From the NCBI GenBank assembly GCA_964623055.1, contig CAZURK010000006.1:62001-126000 (forward strand): DNA of 64,000 bases, read 5' to 3'. Below are positions 7,622 to 16,635 of the stretch, piece after piece. The notes beneath the pieces are model-generated. The model did not search any database. It saw only the letters and a list, made by a program, of their open reading frames with translations, and had not been told where the DNA came from. The translations under genes were made by a program, and so were the position numbers. Within the stretch, counting starts at the first letter, position 1. Each line of letters begins with the position of its first letter. The stretch is from JADHUC01 sp964623055 (lineage in GTDB: Bacteria; Planctomycetota; Planctomycetia; Pirellulales; Pirellulaceae).

Positions 7622-10420
7622 ATGTCTACATTTGCTGCAGGTCGCTATACCGCAACGGTTTTCTTTTTTCTGCTGGTGCTAGCTCGGCCCGGCACCGTGG
7701 TGGCGGATGTCGAGGCATATCCGGGCCGTCCCTTCGGTATCGGACGAATTGGCCTTCCGTTGGCGGCCGGGGAAGCACGACTGGCTCTGGAAAGTGGAGG
7801 TTTTGCGATACAGGAACGCAATGGCCGGGCGCTTTATCCCGTGTTCGTCGAAGGGCGAGTGCTCAAACTGCTTGGCGAGATCCTGGGCGGCGACGATACG
7901 ACCACGCCGGCCAGGATCGAAGTTCTGTTCCTGTTCACCGGGGATGCACCGCTGGACGTGACGCTATACACGCCCACGGCCCGGCAAGTCACGATCACGC
8001 CCCGGCTCGAACGGAATCCTCGATTCGCAAAGCGCCTTCTAATGCGGTGGTGGCGCGAGTACCACGCCACAGTTCGCAATCGGTTGAACGAGGCCGACTA
8101 CCCGCCGCTGGTAGAAACCTACTTGACGTCGATGCTCTCGCGACGACTTGGTCTTGAACCGCCACGGCTCAGCCGCGTCGAGGAACCTGCGCGCGAGGAA
8201 CCGGGAAAAACGCTGCAATTGCTGATGGGCCTGGAGAGCCTCCATATGGCGACGTTGCGGAAAGCAAGCCTGGGCCAGCTTCCGATCGACGAAGTGGCCA
8301 ATATTCCGGCACCTGCGGACATCCAGTGGACTCCGCTGCCTTCTACCGTGGAGGAGTCGGACGTGGAGATCGAACCGATCGCCATGCGTGTTCCGCGCGA
8401 GTGCTTCTACATCCGCTTCGGCAACTTTCCCAACTACCTGTGGCTCGAGCGGTTTCTGAAGGAGTACGCCGGGGACCAAGGAGGCATGATTACCCTGCGC
8501 GGCCACGATGCCCAACTGGGCCAGCGCGTGCAAGATCAGATCGTGCTGCACCAGTCCGCCCTTTCCGAAGTGATGGGACCCGCCGTGATTTCCGATGTGG
8601 CGCTGATTGGCCGCGACATCTACCTGCGCGACGGAGCAGCCGTTGGCATGCTGTTTCAGGCCCGGAATCCGCTGTTGGGCGTCGATCTCAAGGAGCAGCG
8701 AATTGAGATATTGGCGGCCGAGAAGGACAACGGCGCCACCATGGAAACCGTCCAGGTCGCCGGGCGCGATGTTTCCTTCCTGTCCACACCGGACAATCGT
8801 ATACGCTCCTTCTACGTCGTCGACGGAGACTACCACTTGGTGACAACGTCACGTGCAGTCGTCAAGCGTTTCCTGGAGGTGGGCCAGGCAAACGGTGCAG
8901 GATCGTTGGGCGCCAGCCCCGAGTTTCAGAATGCGCGAACGATCATGCCAACGGCCAGAGAGGACACGATCTTCGTCTATTTCTCGTCGGCGTTCTTTCA
9001 GGGTCTGGTTAGCCCACAGTACCAAATCGAATTGAATCGACGGCTGCGTGCCGTGACCGAGATGGAACTGCTGGAAATGGCTCGATGGGCGGCACGTGTC
9101 GAAGGCAAGCCCGCGGATACGACCGACGATTTGATCCGCGGCGACCTCTTGCCCGCTGGTTTTGGACGCCGCCCGGACAACAGCAGGCCAATCGTGACTG
9201 ACGGCAAGATGCTTGATTCCTTGCGCGGCGCGCGTGGCACCTTCACGCCGATTCCGGACGTCCCATTGGAGTTCGTGACCCAAAGCGAGGCATCGCAACT
9301 CGCCACACAAGCCGCCTTCTACCGCGATCGCTGGCGGAGCATGGATCCGTTGATGGTGGGCATCAAGCGATACGCCTTGGAGGGCGAACGCATGGAACGT
9401 ATCGCCATCGACGCACACGTTTCGCCTTTCAGCGAAGGCAAATACGGCTGGATAACGTCGCTGCTGGGGCCGCCCACCAAGGTACGCATCCGACCCGCGC
9501 CCGGAGACATCATCACGGCACAGGCCGTAGTGGAAGGTGGGCTTCTGTCGAGTCTTACCCCGCCACACCACCTGTTCGTCGGCATCCAGGACAACGAACC
9601 GCTGGCCAGTATGGGGATGGGCGGCATTCTGCAGACGTTGACGACTTTGCAGACGACACCGGGTTATCTGGGCGCATGGCCCAAGTCGGGTTTCTTAGAC
9701 TTGTTGCCGCTTGACCTGGGTGGCGGGCCGCCGGACGCTCATGGATACTCGCAGTTGCTCTTCGGCCTGTGGCGCCGTCAGTGGGATGTGTTCTCGGTGT
9801 TGTCCTTTGACCCACATTTGTTGGCCCACGTATCACCGCATCTGATACCCGAGGAAGCGGAAACCGAGGCCCAAATACGGATGCGCGTCGGAGATTTGTC
9901 CAAAGCGCAACTTCAAACTTGGGTGAATTCGCTAATCCATGCCCGATCGTATCAAGCTTCGCTGGGCAACGCAAAGCTACTGCACGCCCTGTCGCAACAG
10001 TTAGGCGTACCGCGCGACCAGGCCCGAACGCTGACCGAACGTCTGCTCGATGCGAAACTGGTGTGTACGCTTGGCGGCGAGTATCGATTGGACCAGCAGT
10101 CGGGCCGCGTGGCCCTATGGCAGTCCAGCCGCTGGCCGGATCTAGCGACAGGAGCGTTGCCGACGGAATACAAAGCGCCCCTTCTGGATTGGTTTCGAGG
10201 AATGGAATCCGAAGTGACCATGTACGAAGATCGCGTCGTTATGCACGCGGTGTTGGACATGCAGCGAAGGCCAAGTGAGAAGAAGGTGCAACTGCCATTC
10301 TTCAACCTTGACATCTTTGGCGGCGGCAAGAAGAAGACATCGCCCAACAAGCCGCTGCCCGAACCGCCACTCGAAGAGATCAAGCCGCCGCCCAAAGAGC
10401 CCAAGGCCGCGCCGAGATAG
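7622..10420 (+). CDS. Large exported protein of unknown function (932 aa)
   Basis: I do not recognise a named domain. The N terminus is a signal peptide (TATVFFFLLVLARPGTVVA). The mature protein begins with a beta-rich part (GRPFGIGRIGLPLAAGEARLALESGGFAIQERNGRALYPVF). A helical stretch (FAKRLLMRWWREYHATVRNRLNEADYPPLVETYLTSML) and several mixed domains follow. The tail is Lys/Pro-rich (LPEPPLEEIKPPPKEPKAAPR). Residues 240-560 include FYIRFGNFPNYLWLERFL and SFYVVDGDYHLVTTSRAVVKRFLE, which look like a structured region testing or presenting a stored value. I would call it a planctomycete-type exported protein. Its strand and spacing suggest it may be transcribed with the 10542 gene. Confidence 0.8.
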   Translation: MSTFAAGRYTATVFFFLLVLARPGTVVADVEAYPGRPFGIGRIGLPLAAGEARLALESGGFAIQERNGRALYPVFVEGRVLKLLGEILGGDDTTTPARIEVLFLFTGDAPLDVTLYTPTARQVTITPRLERNPRFAKRLLMRWWREYHATVRNRLNEADYPPLVETYLTSMLSRRLGLEPPRLSRVEEPAREEPGKTLQLLMGLESLHMATLRKASLGQLPIDEVANIPAPADIQWTPLPSTVEESDVEIEPIAMRVPRECFYIRFGNFPNYLWLERFLKEYAGDQGGMITLRGHDAQLGQRVQDQIVLHQSALSEVMGPAVISDVALIGRDIYLRDGAAVGMLFQARNPLLGVDLKEQRIEILAAEKDNGATMETVQVAGRDVSFLSTPDNRIRSFYVVDGDYHLVTTSRAVVKRFLEVGQANGAGSLGASPEFQNARTIMPTAREDTIFVYFSSAFFQGLVSPQYQIELNRRLRAVTEMELLEMARWAARVEGKPADTTDDLIRGDLLPAGFGRRPDNSRPIVTDGKMLDSLRGARGTFTPIPDVPLEFVTQSEASQLATQAAFYRDRWRSMDPLMVGIKRYALEGERMERIAIDAHVSPFSEGKYGWITSLLGPPTKVRIRPAPGDIITAQAVVEGGLLSSLTPPHHLFVGIQDNEPLASMGMGGILQTLTTLQTTPGYLGAWPKSGFLDLLPLDLGGGPPDAHGYSQLLFGLWRRQWDVFSVLSFDPHLLAHVSPHLIPEEAETEAQIRMRVGDLSKAQLQTWVNSLIHARSYQASLGNAKLLHALSQQLGVPRDQARTLTERLLDAKLVCTLGGEYRLDQQSGRVALWQSSRWPDLATGALPTEYKAPLLDWFRGMESEVTMYEDRVVMHAVLDMQRRPSEKKVQLPFFNLDIFGGGKKKTSPNKPLPEPPLEEIKPPPKEPKAAPR

Positions 10421-10541
10421 GCGATTTGTGCTGACGGAGGTGGTAAACCCCTCCGATATCACAATACTTGTGTGGAAACGACAGATCTCTACATCCGTCC
10501 CGGACGGACCTGGAATTCCGTCCCACATTGGAGACAGCACC

Positions 10542-11474
10542 ATGCGATTCACACCTTTGCTGACATCCGTTCTTCTCTTGGCCGGGACTCCCACGTTTGC
10601 CGAACCGCCGGATTTGGCGTTCAAGGCGGCCGGCGAGGGGTTGTACGAATTCGACACCGGCGCGCTGAAAGGCCGCCTGAAGTTGGACGGCAAGTACCAA
10701 GGGCTGTACCCGCTGATTGACGTCGCGACCGGGACCGAGTTGGTCCATCCACCCGGAGTGTTCAGCTTCTATCGCGTGCTGACCACCAACCGGCGATACG
10801 GTAAATCGGCTCGCGACTGGCCAACTCGAACAAGACTGCTTTCAGATGGGGCTGTCGAAGTCTACTGGCCGGCCGCGGACGAACACCCGCTGGAGATGAC
10901 TGGGATCTACCGTTGGACGGCGCCGGACACCTTGGATCTGGAAATCACCGTCAAACCACAGCACGACATGCCGAAGTTCGAATTGTTCATGTCGTCATAT
11001 TTCGGCAAGGGCTTCCGGGCATCGGTCTACTTGCGGCCCGAAGGCCAGGAGCAGCCCAGTTTCGTTCCGATCGACCGAGCGCCCGATTCTCGCGGCGGGT
11101 ACGTCATGTTTCCGAAGGACCAGGAGTCGCTCGACATGATTCGCGACGGCCGCTGGGCGATTCCGCCTAGCCCCGTCAACTGGGACGCGCGGCGGTGGTT
11201 GGCCGCACCGCTGGTGATCCGTCGCGACGCGGAGTTGGGGCTGACGGCCGCGATGATGTGCCCCCCGGATGACTGCTTTGCAGTGGCGAGCCCTTGGAAC
11301 CCGGCCACGCCGGAAGCGGGCGGATATCGCTCGTTGTACTTGTCACTGTTTGGTCACGACCTAAAGGCGGGCCAGACGGCAAAAGCACGTTGCCGACTGA
11401 TCATCAGCCGAAATCTCTCGGATGACGAAGTGGTCCGCCGCTACCAGAAGTACGTCGCGAGCCCGGTGCGCTGA
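10542..11474 (+). CDS. Exported protein, possibly galactose-mutarotase-like fold
   Basis: Exported protein of 310 residues with a signal peptide (MRFTPLLTSVLLLAGTPTFA). The start is fixed by GGAGA eight bases before the ATG; the frame itself opens much earlier inside the preceding gene. The mature part is beta-rich: GLYEFDTGALKGRLKLDGKYQGLYPLIDVATGTELVHPPGVFSFYRVL, later EMTGIYRWTAPDTLDLEITVKP. This pattern, a core ring-facing strand with a defined sugar-like pocket, recalls aldose-epimerase-like beta-sandwiches, but no catalytic His/Glu pair can be assigned. It lies between an unknown exported protein and the PQQ-propeller gene, so a carbohydrate role is possible. Function unproven. Confidence 0.7.
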   Translation: MRFTPLLTSVLLLAGTPTFAEPPDLAFKAAGEGLYEFDTGALKGRLKLDGKYQGLYPLIDVATGTELVHPPGVFSFYRVLTTNRRYGKSARDWPTRTRLLSDGAVEVYWPAADEHPLEMTGIYRWTAPDTLDLEITVKPQHDMPKFELFMSSYFGKGFRASVYLRPEGQEQPSFVPIDRAPDSRGGYVMFPKDQESLDMIRDGRWAIPPSPVNWDARRWLAAPLVIRRDAELGLTAAMMCPPDDCFAVASPWNPATPEAGGYRSLYLSLFGHDLKAGQTAKARCRLIISRNLSDDEVVRRYQKYVASPVR

Positions 11475-11533
11475 CACCGGCGCTAACGCGCGATCCGACC
11501 CGACAACACGCGCATGCGAGAGGCGGTCAGTCC

Positions 11534-11623
11534 CGGTAGGTCCCGTCTGCCGGACGGGGCTTTGCGTCGAAAAGAAACGTCGCCACGCAGGTCAAGGTCC
11601 CGTCCGGCAGACGGGACCTACCG
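11534..11623. repeat. Perfect 25-bp inverted-repeat element (GGTAGGTCCCGTC family)
   Basis: Arms at 11534-11558 and 11599-11623 are perfectly complementary over 25 bases, with a 40-base loop. Each arm is itself partly palindromic (GTCTGCCGGAC). A solo arm of the same family lies at 37763-37789. Confidence 0.85.
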
Positions 11624-11710
11624 TTCAACCCTGGCATCGCCCCAGACCAGCCGGTATGTTGGTGGTTGGCAAGAATCTCGGCTGTGGCAAACACCAAAGG
11701 TCCGTCTGAC

Positions 11711-14700
11711 ATGAAACACTACAAAACTGGACGAATCACCATCTTTCTGTTCGCTGCTCTCCTCACCAGTTCCCAGCACATGCGGCCGGCATACGGCGAT
11801 TGGCCGACGTATCGAGGCGACGCACGTCGCAGCGGCGTATCATCGGAACACGTTGTGGTACCGCTTGTCGAGCGTTGGAGGCATAAGGCGGCTCACGCTC
11901 CGCAACCGGCATGGCCCGAGATGTCGGCTAGTCGGGACGTCTTCCGCCAAGTAGAGCTAGGACCAACTGTCGTTTTTGATCGCGCGTTTCACGTGACTGT
12001 TTGCGGTCAGTCGCTCTTTTTCGGCTCGTCCGTCGACGATCACGTGTACTGCCTTGACGCGTCTTCTGGCAAAGTCCGCTGGTCGTTTTGCACGGAAGGT
12101 CCGGTGCGACTGGCTCCTACGATTTCCCAACAGAGAGTCTATGTCGGTTCGGACGACGGATGCGTCTACTGCCTCGCCGCTGCCGACGGTCATCTGCTTT
12201 GGAGGCATCGAATTGGCCCGGCGGACCGGCGTTTGCCGGGCAACGGCCGAATGATCTCCCTGTGGCCGGTTCGCTGCGGCGTCGTTGTGGAGGACGACAC
12301 CGTCTACGTCTGTGCCGGTCTCTTTCCGTCACAGGGCGCCTACTTGTGCGCGATGCGAGCCGAGGACGGCGAAGAACTTTGGAGGCAAAAAGTCGACATT
12401 TCGGCGCAGGGTTACCTTGTGGCATCGTCCAAGCGGCTGTTTGTCCCCACGGGCCGCACTCCGCCACACATCTACGAGCGTCATGACGGATCGCAGGTGG
12501 CTGCATATCCGGGCACCGGCCAACAGCGGTCCGGAACGCCGGAGGGTGGCGGGAGTTTTGCGGTGCTGGTTGACGAACAGCTCTTTCACGGTGGCGGCGA
12601 AAAGGGCGGTATCCAAGTCACCGATGCGAGTTCTCGGGAGAAGATCGTCTGGTCAGCGGGTCTTCGCGTAGTGGCGAGCGGACCGCTCGTGTACATCCTC
12701 GGACAGGATCGCCTGACTGCGTTGGATCGAGATCCATATTTCGAGCTATTGCGGCTGCAACAGAAAAAGAAGAAGACCGCGGCCGATGAAAAGCGAACCG
12801 CCGAGGTGACAGCAGACAAGCGGAGTTGGTTGAAGTGGGAAGTACCTTGCCAGAACCCCTACGAACTGATTCTGGCCGGTAAGACAGTTTTTGTTGGCTC
12901 GGAAGACCACGTCGTCGCCTACGATTCCGCCGAAGGTAAGCAAATGTGGACCGGCGATGTCGACGGAAAGGCATACTCTCTGGCCGTTAGCGACGGTCGT
13001 CTCTTCGTGGGAACCGACAAGGGGACGATTCACTGCTTCGAGGCAGGGAATTCAGGGCCGCGGGATACCCAACTCTACGCAGGTATGAGCGATTATCTAC
13101 GATCGCCCTACCCGGACGATCACACGCCGCAGCGATATCGGCTGGCGGCCGAGGCGGCGGTAAATGCTGCTGGGTCCAAGAAGGGCTACTGCCTTGTATT
13201 GGGCGCCGACACGGTCACGCTTGCTTATGAGATGTCCAAACGGTCCGCATTTCGCATTATCGGCATCGAGCCGGATGCGGATAAAGTGGCCCCGGCGCGG
13301 GAGCTGCTCGTAAACGCCCGCGTCTACGGAAGCCGGATTGTGATTCACCAGGGCAAGCTGGACCAGCTACCCTACCAGAAGCGATTCGCGAATCTGGTCG
13401 TTTCCGAAGAGGCACTCGCGAATGGCACGTTGCCGCCTTCTGCATCCGAGGTACATCGCATTCTTCGACCTTCCGGCGGTGTGGCCGTGTTCACCTCGCC
13501 CTCAAATGCAGCCGATGCGGCGAAGGCGACCGAGTGGGGCGAAGGTGCACTACCCGGTTGGAAAGTCGTAGAAGCCGCTGGAGGTGGTTGGACCGGCACG
13601 GCGCGCCGTGGACCACTGGCCGGAGCCGGCGAGTGGACACACTTCTACGCCGATGCGGGAAACACGGCATGCAGCGGCGACGCCCTACGCCCAGGGCCCG
13701 TGGATATCCAATGGTTTGGACGGCCCGGTCCGCGAAGGATGGTAGATCGTCACGAAAAGAACGTCGGACCCCTATACAAGGATGGACGGCTGTTCATTTC
13801 CGGCGACGACTACGTGGCCGCCGTCGACGCGTACAACGGGACGGTACTTTGGGAGCAAGATCTGCCCAATTCGATTCGACTTGGCGCGTTTAAGAACTCG
13901 GGCAGCATGGCGGTGGCCGACGACTATCTCTACGTCGCATCGGCCGACGGCTGTATGATCTTCAATGTCAAGACCGGTCAGAAGTCCGTCTTCGCGCTTC
14001 CAGACGAAGCGTCAGGTAACCGAAAGGAATGGGGCTATCTGGCCACCGTTGGTGACTTCCTTTTCGGCAGCGTCACGAAACCCGACGCCACATTTCGCAT
14101 TCAAGACATCGACACGCAGGTGCTCATGTGGCGCGATAACAAGCCCGTCGTCTGCAGCGACGCCTTGTTTGCGTTGAACCGCCGCACAGGCAAGACACTC
14201 TGGAGCTATTCGCCACCGCAGGGCGTGATTGTCAATCCGACGATTGCCGTCGGAGGCGGTCGCATCTACTGCGTTGAGAGCACAAACCCTGAAACACGAG
14301 AGGTGTCGAACGGTAGAGCCAATCTGGAAATGCTGCTCGGCAAGGGCTCCGCCATGGTGGCGTTGGACATATCCAACGGCGAAATCTTGTGGAGAAAGCC
14401 CGTCGACTTTCACGAAATCCAGCACATACTCTTCCTGAGCTACGCCAAAGAGACGTTGGTGGTGACAGGCACGAAAAACGTCAGTGTGCAGGGCGAGATG
14501 CGAGTTCGATACGATCTGTACGGATTCGACGCGGCAAGTGGAGAGATGCTCTGGCAGACCACACAGAAACCTGTTCCCGATCATATTCTCGAGGGACCTC
14601 ACGGCGAGCAGGTGCAGCATTCGGCTATCGTTGGCGAGACGATCTACAACACGGGCTTTGCCCTTCAGTTGCGATCCGGCCAGCCAATCGACGGCTGGAA

Positions 14701-14956
14701 GTGGCAGAAGAGCGACAAATGTGGGGTGCTTTCAACATCCGCATTCTGTGGCTTCAGCCGGTTCTCGAATCCGCGCATGTTCGACTTGAAGACAGGCAAC
14801 CCTACGGCACTGACCAGCGTTACCAGACCGGGCTGTTGGGTCAATATGATCCCAGCCGGCGGCCTGGTGTTGATCCCAGAGGCGAGTTCCGGCTGCACGT
14901 GCTACTATTCCATCCAAACGTCGCTGGCCTTGACGCCTCGCGACGGAAACCCATGA
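11711..14956 (+). CDS. Exported PQQ-type beta-propeller protein with embedded methyltransferase-like domain
   Basis: Signal peptide (ITIFLFAALLTSSQHMRPAYG), then the propeller opening DWPTYRGDARRSG typical of PQQ-like/BamB-like proteins. Many WD-like blades follow (VYCLDASSGKVRWSF, VYCLAAADGHLLWRH, VAAVDAYNGTVLWEQ, MVALDISNGEILWRK). Between two propeller halves, at about residues 475-630, sits a Rossmann-like methyltransferase region: GYCLVLGADTVTLAYEM, then IIGIEPDADKV, then a region ending in RILRPSGGVAVFTSP. The glycine loop is degenerate, so catalysis is doubtful. This architecture recurs in planctomycetes and relatives. The start at 11711 is the ATG that gives the signal peptide. Likely periplasmic. 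Confidence 0.88.
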   Translation: MKHYKTGRITIFLFAALLTSSQHMRPAYGDWPTYRGDARRSGVSSEHVVVPLVERWRHKAAHAPQPAWPEMSASRDVFRQVELGPTVVFDRAFHVTVCGQSLFFGSSVDDHVYCLDASSGKVRWSFCTEGPVRLAPTISQQRVYVGSDDGCVYCLAAADGHLLWRHRIGPADRRLPGNGRMISLWPVRCGVVVEDDTVYVCAGLFPSQGAYLCAMRAEDGEELWRQKVDISAQGYLVASSKRLFVPTGRTPPHIYERHDGSQVAAYPGTGQQRSGTPEGGGSFAVLVDEQLFHGGGEKGGIQVTDASSREKIVWSAGLRVVASGPLVYILGQDRLTALDRDPYFELLRLQQKKKKTAADEKRTAEVTADKRSWLKWEVPCQNPYELILAGKTVFVGSEDHVVAYDSAEGKQMWTGDVDGKAYSLAVSDGRLFVGTDKGTIHCFEAGNSGPRDTQLYAGMSDYLRSPYPDDHTPQRYRLAAEAAVNAAGSKKGYCLVLGADTVTLAYEMSKRSAFRIIGIEPDADKVAPARELLVNARVYGSRIVIHQGKLDQLPYQKRFANLVVSEEALANGTLPPSASEVHRILRPSGGVAVFTSPSNAADAAKATEWGEGALPGWKVVEAAGGGWTGTARRGPLAGAGEWTHFYADAGNTACSGDALRPGPVDIQWFGRPGPRRMVDRHEKNVGPLYKDGRLFISGDDYVAAVDAYNGTVLWEQDLPNSIRLGAFKNSGSMAVADDYLYVASADGCMIFNVKTGQKSVFALPDEASGNRKEWGYLATVGDFLFGSVTKPDATFRIQDIDTQVLMWRDNKPVVCSDALFALNRRTGKTLWSYSPPQGVIVNPTIAVGGGRIYCVESTNPETREVSNGRANLEMLLGKGSAMVALDISNGEILWRKPVDFHEIQHILFLSYAKETLVVTGTKNVSVQGEMRVRYDLYGFDAASGEMLWQTTQKPVPDHILEGPHGEQVQHSAIVGETIYNTGFALQLRSGQPIDGWKWQKSDKCGVLSTSAFCGFSRFSNPRMFDLKTGNPTALTSVTRPGCWVNMIPAGGLVLIPEASSGCTCYYSIQTSLALTPRDGNP

Positions 14957-14968
14957 ACCTTTCGTTTG

Positions 14969-15041
14969 CAGCTGAGTTCGCAAGAACTCAGGCCTTCGCA
15001 ACAACTCAGGCCGCTGAATTCTTCCGAATCCAGCTACGGGT
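14969..15041. repeat. Element with two GNRA-capped hairpins in opposite orientation
   Basis: Left hairpin: CTGAGTTC-GCAA-GAACTCAG (about 14971-14990). Right hairpin, read on the minus strand: CTGGATTC-GGAA-GAATTCAG (about 15015-15034). Between them AACTCAGGCC is directly repeated. Another copy with CTGAATTC-GCAA-GAATTCAG lies at 27513-27532. Stem changes are compensated while a GNRA loop is retained. The element fills the gap between the propeller gene and the ceramidase-like gene. Confidence 0.75.
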
Positions 15042-15047
15042 GTGAAA

Positions 15048-16508
15048 ATGAAGCGCATTCAGATACCACAAAGCCGTTGTTTGGCCGGGGTGGCGCGGGA
15101 CGACATCACGCCTCCGGTTGGGATCTATCACCGCATGTGGGGCGCGGCGATGCACGACCGGTCGACCGGCGTTCATCGGCCCCTGACCGCAACCGTCCTG
15201 TTCCTGAACGGGCTTCATGCTGGACGCTCAGGTAAAGGCGCCAAGGTGATTGTGGCATTGGACCACTGCCTTTTGCGGACCGAAGAGATGAACAGACTAC
15301 TCGATCGTGTCAGCTCCGCGGCGCATGTTCCGCGCGACGCGATCATCGTCTTCTTCTCGCACACCCACGCCGCCGGTTTGATGGACCGGCGGCGATCAGA
15401 ACTCCCTGGGGGCGACTTGATTACGCCCTATCTGGAATCTCTGGGTACGAAACTCGCGGCATTGGTCCGCAAAGCCCGTGATGGCCAGCAACCGGCGGGT
15501 ATCGCCTATGGTGTCGGCCGATGCGATTTGGCGAAGAATCGCGATTATTTTGATGCCGAACGTGGCGAATACGTCTGCGGACTGAACCCGGATGGCGAGG
15601 CCGACGACGCGGTTTTGGTCGGCCGCATCAGTGGCGAGGGTGGCGAACCGCTGGCGACGATCGTTAACTATGCCTGTCATCCGACGACGCTGGCGTGGGA
15701 AAACACGTTGATCAGCCCAGACTACATTGGGGCGATGCGAGAGGTCGTGGAGCGAGCGACCGCGGCGCCTTGCCTGTTTGTTCAGGGTGCTTCCGGGGAT
15801 ATCGGCCCCAGAGACGGATTCGTGGGCGACGTTGCAGTTGCCGATCGCAATGGCCGCCAGCTTGGTTATGCCGTGATGTCGGCAGTCGAGTCGCTTCCCG
15901 CGCCGGGAACGAGTTACGAATACGTCGGACCGGTCATCTCTGGGGCGACACTTGGGATATGGAAGTACGTTCCCGTGTCAGCAGAACGTCGCGCGGAAAT
16001 CGATATCTGGCAGGCCCGACGTGTGGTAGTCCGGTTGAAGTATCGAGACGACTTGCCAAAACGAGACGACTTGGAGCGAGAGCGAGAGCAATGGGCACAG
16101 CGAGAAGCAGACGCGAGAGCCGCCGGTGACGACATCCGTGTCCGCGACGCCCGAGCCATGGTAGAACGCATGACGCGAAGCCTGAGCCGAATTCGGCATT
16201 TGCCGCCCGGTGATGAATACCCGTATGCATTCGACATCATACGAATCGGCGATGCCGTATGGCTGGGCCTCAACGGCGAACACTACAATCGACTGCAACG
16301 CGAGATCCGTCGTCGATTTGCGCGAACACCAGTTTTCGTCGGTACGTTGGCCAATGGATCCGGCATATCCTACGTGCTGGATTCGGACTCTTACGGAAAA
16401 GGACTGTATCAGGAGAATGTCTCCGTGCTGGCAAAGGGCAGTCTCGATAGGCTGGTCGAGGCCATCGCTAACGAGCTTCGAAGCATGAACATCGCGGTGC
16501 AAGACTAG
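15048..16508 (+). CDS. Neutral/alkaline ceramidase-like hydrolase
   Basis: Resembles the N-terminal catalytic domain of neutral/alkaline non-lysosomal ceramidase, a zinc amidohydrolase. The N terminus CLAGVARDDITPPVGIYHRMWG matches the family opening (GxxxxDITP). SHTHAAG near residue 105 supplies the His-x-His zinc ligands, NYACHPTTL a further His, and VQGASGDIGPRDG the region of the nucleophile. The protein is 486 residues and lacks the C-terminal domain of full ceramidases; no signal peptide is visible, so it may act in the cytoplasm. In planctomycetes this fold is common beside sugar catabolic genes, and the substrate here need not be ceramide. It precedes the enolase and aldolase genes in the same direction. 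Confidence 0.82.
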   Translation: MKRIQIPQSRCLAGVARDDITPPVGIYHRMWGAAMHDRSTGVHRPLTATVLFLNGLHAGRSGKGAKVIVALDHCLLRTEEMNRLLDRVSSAAHVPRDAIIVFFSHTHAAGLMDRRRSELPGGDLITPYLESLGTKLAALVRKARDGQQPAGIAYGVGRCDLAKNRDYFDAERGEYVCGLNPDGEADDAVLVGRISGEGGEPLATIVNYACHPTTLAWENTLISPDYIGAMREVVERATAAPCLFVQGASGDIGPRDGFVGDVAVADRNGRQLGYAVMSAVESLPAPGTSYEYVGPVISGATLGIWKYVPVSAERRAEIDIWQARRVVVRLKYRDDLPKRDDLEREREQWAQREADARAAGDDIRVRDARAMVERMTRSLSRIRHLPPGDEYPYAFDIIRIGDAVWLGLNGEHYNRLQREIRRRFARTPVFVGTLANGSGISYVLDSDSYGKGLYQENVSVLAKGSLDRLVEAIANELRSMNIAVQD

Positions 16509-16544
16509 ACAGTAAAGAACGCGGGAAGAACAAATTCCACAAAT

Positions 16545-16604
16545 GTGGCTACCGTCACCAGACGGTGGACCGGGAATTCCCCACGGTCTGGCGACCGTAG
16601 CTAC
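16545..16604. repeat. Inverted-repeat element (GTAGCTACGGTCG family, copy 1)
   Basis: Arms at 16545-16568 and 16581-16604 are complementary with four mismatches over 24 bases. The right arm is identical to the right arm of the copy at 58193-58253. It lies just upstream of the enolase start. Confidence 0.8.
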
Positions 16605-16635
16605 GGTCGAAATACCGAAGTTAGTGCCTAAGAAT

